Below, in pieces: positions 53,049-55,748 of a stretch of DNA of 55,748 bases. The stretch comes from an uncultured Alphaproteobacteria bacterium. Lineage in GTDB: Bacteria > Pseudomonadota > Alphaproteobacteria > MPNO01 > UBA2964. Both the position numbers and the translations under genes were made by a program. The notes beneath the pieces are model-generated. The model saw only the letters and a list, made by a program, of their open reading frames with translations. It had not been told where the DNA came from and made no database searches. The stretch's first letter is position 1; each line of letters begins with the position of its first letter. The stretch is taken from positions 1-55,748 of the forward strand of contig CALIBP010000242.1 in NCBI GenBank assembly GCA_938048165.1, in the 5' to 3' direction.

Positions 53049-55346
53049 ATGTCCAGCGAAATATCTTTTGTCGCCGGAGCGCCGGTTCAGCGGGTTGAAG
53101 ACGAACGGTTACTGACCGGCAGCGGCCAGTTTCTCGACGACCGTCAATTTCCGGATTTGTGCTATGCGGCGATTGTCCGCTCACCGCATCCGCATGCACG
53201 TATCATTAATGTTGATATTGCGGCGGCTCAGGCGATGCCTGGTGTGCTCCTGGTGCTGACGGGTGAGGATTATGCGGCGGATAGGTTAGGTTCCATTCCG
53301 TGTCAGGATGCCTGCCGATCACGTGATGGCTCACAGCGAGCTGATCTTCCGTTTCCTGCGCTCGCCCGCGAGCGGGTGCTTTATGTTGGTGAAGCTGTAG
53401 CGCTGGTTGTCGCTGAGACGGAAGTCATTGCGCGCGACGCCGCTGAACTGTTCGACGTTACCTATGAACCATTGCCCGCCAATACGAATCTTGAACGTGC
53501 GACCGAAAATGATTCGCCCATCCTCTGGTCACAATGTCCGGCGAATGAGGTGTTTTACGCCACGCAGGGCGATCCACAATCGACAGACACCGAGTTTTCC
53601 AGCGCCGCTCATATTGTGCACCAACGTTTGGTCAATCAGCGTGTTTCGGCAAACCCGCTTGAAGCACGGGGTTATATTGGCCGATTTAGCAATAATAAGT
53701 ACGAACTCTATGGCGGCGTTCATTCACCGCATCTGTTTCGCACCCAACTGACTCGTGACGTCTTCCGCATCGAAGAAAACCAGTTGCGGATTGTAACGGG
53801 TGATGTTGGCGGCAGTTTTGGTATGCGTGGCGCCATGTTCGCTGAGATCGTATTGGTTTTGTGGGCTGCACAGCGCGTCGGACGGCCCGTTAAATGGGCT
53901 GCATCCCGAACCGAAAGTTTTGTCAGTGATCATCATGGCCGGGACGTGATCAGCAATGCGGAACTCGCATTGGACGAGGTCGGAAGATTTCTCGGGTTAC
54001 GAGTCTCGATCATGACCAATATGGGAGCCTATCTTTCTATTAAAGGACCGCGCTCGCCGCTGAATGCTCTGACCCTGTTGGCCGGGTGTTACAAAATTCC
54101 GGCCTGCGATGTGAACGCTAGCGGGGTCATGACGAATACCGTGCCAACAGCACCTTATCGCGGGGCGGGTGGTCCGGAAGCAGCTTATATTATTGAAAGG
54201 CTAATTGATAAGGCGGCTAAGGAGATCGGCATTGACCGGGTTGATCTTCGGCGGCGAAACCTGATTGCCGCCGAAGATATGCCCTATGATACCGGGCTCG
54301 GTCTCACTTACGACTGCGGTGCCTTCGAAGAGGTGATGGATAAGGCACTGGAACTCGCTGATTATCCCGGTTTCGAGGCACGACGAGCGTCTTCGGAGAA
54401 GGCCGGTAAACGGCGCGGCATCAGCGTGTGCAATGTTCTCGAACAAACCGGACGTCCTTCAATCGAGGGTGCTGACCTACGTATTGGCGCTGATGGTGGG
54501 GTCACGCTTGCCGTGGGGACAGCGCCGCAGGGGCAAGGGCACGAGACGATTTTTAAGCAGTTGGTATGCGAGACGTTGGGAGTTACACCGGAGCAGGTGT
54601 CAATCACTACTGGAGATACTGCGGCGACGGTTGTTGGTGGTGGGACCTTTAACTCACGGTCAGCGGTTTGTGGTGGCGCGGCTGTGGAGATTGCAAAACA
54701 GAAGCTGATTGAGCGATGTCGGGAGCTGGCAGCAGATCGCCTTGAAGCGGCCATCGAGGATGTCGAATTTTTGTCTGGCATGTTTCAGATCATGGGAACG
54801 GATCGACGCATCTCATTGATCGATGTTGCGATTACAGAAGGGGGAGTCGGGGAGGCTGCCGAATTTTCGCCGGAGGCGCCAACCTTTCCGCAAGGGTGTC
54901 ATATTTGCGAAGTGGAGATCGATATCGAGACCGGGACGGTTTCCGTCGAGCGCTATATTACGGTCGATGACGTAGGCACGGTTCTCAATCCAATGACCCT
55001 CGAAGGGCAGATCCATGGTGGCGTTGCGCAGGGTATCGGCCAGGCCTTGCTGGAGCAGATTCATTATGACCCGGAGAGTGGTCAGATTTTAAGCGGGTCG
55101 TTTATGGATTATGCCATGCCCCGCGCGGGTGATATTTGCAGCTTTACGTCAGGGTCTCATCCGGTACTGACAAAAACCAACCCGCTAGGCGTGAAAGGTG
55201 CCGGTGAAGCCGGGACGGTTGGCGCCCTGCCAGCGGTCATGTGTGCCGTGGCCGACGCATTGGCTGAATATGGGGGTGGCGATATCGATATGCCGGCAAC
55301 GCCGGATCGTATTTGGCAGCTGCTTGCACAAGGAAGCGAGCGCTAG
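53049..55346 (+). CDS. Molybdenum hydroxylase large subunit (xanthine dehydrogenase family), second orphan
   Basis: A 765-residue molybdopterin subunit starting with the family-typical GAPVQRVEDERLLTGSGQFLDD. GGSFGMRGA lies at 254-262, APYRGAGGPEAAY in the middle, and the catalytic glutamate is Glu720 in VKGAGEAGTVGALP. The AYRCSFR loop of CO dehydrogenase is absent. It resembles the subunit at 39333 in plan, but no iron-sulphur or flavin partner is beside it either; partners could lie upstream or downstream of the window or be shared. Its stop overlaps the convergent phosphate transporter gene by 4 bases. Confidence 0.9.
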   Translation: MSSEISFVAGAPVQRVEDERLLTGSGQFLDDRQFPDLCYAAIVRSPHPHARIINVDIAAAQAMPGVLLVLTGEDYAADRLGSIPCQDACRSRDGSQRADLPFPALARERVLYVGEAVALVVAETEVIARDAAELFDVTYEPLPANTNLERATENDSPILWSQCPANEVFYATQGDPQSTDTEFSSAAHIVHQRLVNQRVSANPLEARGYIGRFSNNKYELYGGVHSPHLFRTQLTRDVFRIEENQLRIVTGDVGGSFGMRGAMFAEIVLVLWAAQRVGRPVKWAASRTESFVSDHHGRDVISNAELALDEVGRFLGLRVSIMTNMGAYLSIKGPRSPLNALTLLAGCYKIPACDVNASGVMTNTVPTAPYRGAGGPEAAYIIERLIDKAAKEIGIDRVDLRRRNLIAAEDMPYDTGLGLTYDCGAFEEVMDKALELADYPGFEARRASSEKAGKRRGISVCNVLEQTGRPSIEGADLRIGADGGVTLAVGTAPQGQGHETIFKQLVCETLGVTPEQVSITTGDTAATVVGGGTFNSRSAVCGGAAVEIAKQKLIERCRELAADRLEAAIEDVEFLSGMFQIMGTDRRISLIDVAITEGGVGEAAEFSPEAPTFPQGCHICEVEIDIETGTVSVERYITVDDVGTVLNPMTLEGQIHGGVAQGIGQALLEQIHYDPESGQILSGSFMDYAMPRAGDICSFTSGSHPVLTKTNPLGVKGAGEAGTVGALPAVMCAVADALAEYGGGDIDMPATPDRIWQLLAQGSER

Positions 55347-55748
55347 GGCGTGAACATCCCTTTTAGCATGAAGAAGAACAGTGCCGCCAAAATACCACCG
55401 GCTGGCAAGGTCACGACCCAGGAGACGACGATTTTGCCGATGACCCGAATATCGAGGGCCGCAAAACCGCGCGCCAAACCAACACCCATCACCGCACCGA
55501 CGGCGATATGGGTTGTGGAGACTGGCATGGCCGTACGTGAGGCGAGGACCACTGTAATGGCGGCTGCAACGGTGGCGCAAAACCCACTGGTCGGTGTGAG
55601 CGATGTTATTTTGGTGCCGATTGTTCGCATGACCCGGTAACCATAGGTAGTGAGACCGAGAACAATACCGGCGCCACCAAGGGCTAAAATCCAGATAGGC
55701 ATCTCTAGCTTCTGGGTTACTTCGCCGCCGGACTGAATGAGGCCGTAA
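55343..55748 (-). CDS. Inorganic phosphate transporter (PiT family), C-terminal part
   Basis: The frame is open to the window edge, so only the last 134 or so residues are present and the start lies beyond 55748. The PiT C-terminal repeat is clear: TYGYRVMRTIGTKITSLTPTSGFCA, LASRTAMPVSTTHIAVGAVMGVGLARG and a final hydrophobic segment LPAGGILAALFFFML. PiT proteins are phosphate:cation symporters of the inner membrane. No link with the adjacent oxidoreductase genes is implied. Confidence 0.92.
   Translation of the reverse strand, partial: YGLIQSGGEVTQKLEMPIWILALGGAGIVLGLTTYGYRVMRTIGTKITSLTPTSGFCATVAAAITVVLASRTAMPVSTTHIAVGAVMGVGLARGFAALDIRVIGKIVVSWVVTLPAGGILAALFFFMLKGMFTP

Overview
The window looks like chromosomal DNA of an alphaproteobacterium of moderate GC. 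This is inferred from gene content (membrane urate oxidase with a cytochrome c tail, XdhAB, phosphoribosyltransferase, dipeptide-type ABC importer, many oxidoreductases) and base composition judged by eye; no rRNA or marker gene confirms it. Coding density is high: no stretch over 300 bases lacks a gene. I see no tRNA, rRNA, CRISPR array, insertion sequence, integrase or phage gene, and no recognisable transcription regulator.

Region 1 (1-12.0 kb, mostly + strand) is a purine-catabolism block: end of a xanthine/urate-type permease, hydroxyisourate hydrolase (- strand), allantoinase PuuE, ureidoglycine-glyoxylate aminotransferase PucG, xanthine dehydrogenase XdhA/XdhB, OHCU decarboxylase, membrane urate oxidase PuuD, guanine deaminase (- strand), xanthine phosphoribosyltransferase and a gamma-glutamyltransferase-like protein best read as oxamate amidohydrolase (HpxW-like).

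Region 2 (12.0-21.3 kb, - strand) runs class III aminotransferase, amidohydrolase, allantoate amidohydrolase-like M20 enzyme, a 60-residue protein, AllG (DUF1116), AllF (FdrA), carbamate kinase and AllH (DUF2877). Together with region 1 it gives a route from guanine through xanthine, urate, hydroxyisourate, OHCU, allantoin, allantoate, ureidoglycine and oxalurate to oxamate plus carbamoyl phosphate, with ATP made by carbamate kinase and oxamate hydrolysed to oxalate and ammonia. The C-terminal module that is fused to FdrA in E. coli is here a separate small gene.

Region 3 (21.5-45.4 kb) is a mixed catabolic block of unknown substrate. It holds a peptide/nickel-type ABC importer whose ATPases (21.5-23.5 kb) are split from its binding protein and permeases (30.1-35.4 kb), a VOC protein, a secreted trypsin-like protease, a corrinoid/4Fe-4S protein of the QueG/reductive-dehalogenase type, an amidase, two tandem pairs of alpha/beta hydrolases, a Rieske oxygenase, a ThDP enzyme, an SDR lacking the usual Tyr/Lys, a molybdenum hydroxylase large subunit, an ACMSD-like amidohydrolase, a MetE-like protein, a PqqC/TenA-like gene broken by an amber codon, and a carboxymuconolactone decarboxylase-like protein.

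Region 4 (45.4-49.2 kb) is more AT-rich between genes and holds small or uncharacterised genes (DUF1877, peptidoglycan-binding-like repeats, small membrane proteins). Region 5 (49.2-55.3 kb, + strand) holds a thiolase, a DUF35-like protein without its zinc cysteines, a TauD-like dioxygenase, an EamA transporter and another orphan molybdenum hydroxylase large subunit. The window ends in the 3' part of a phosphate transporter gene on the - strand.
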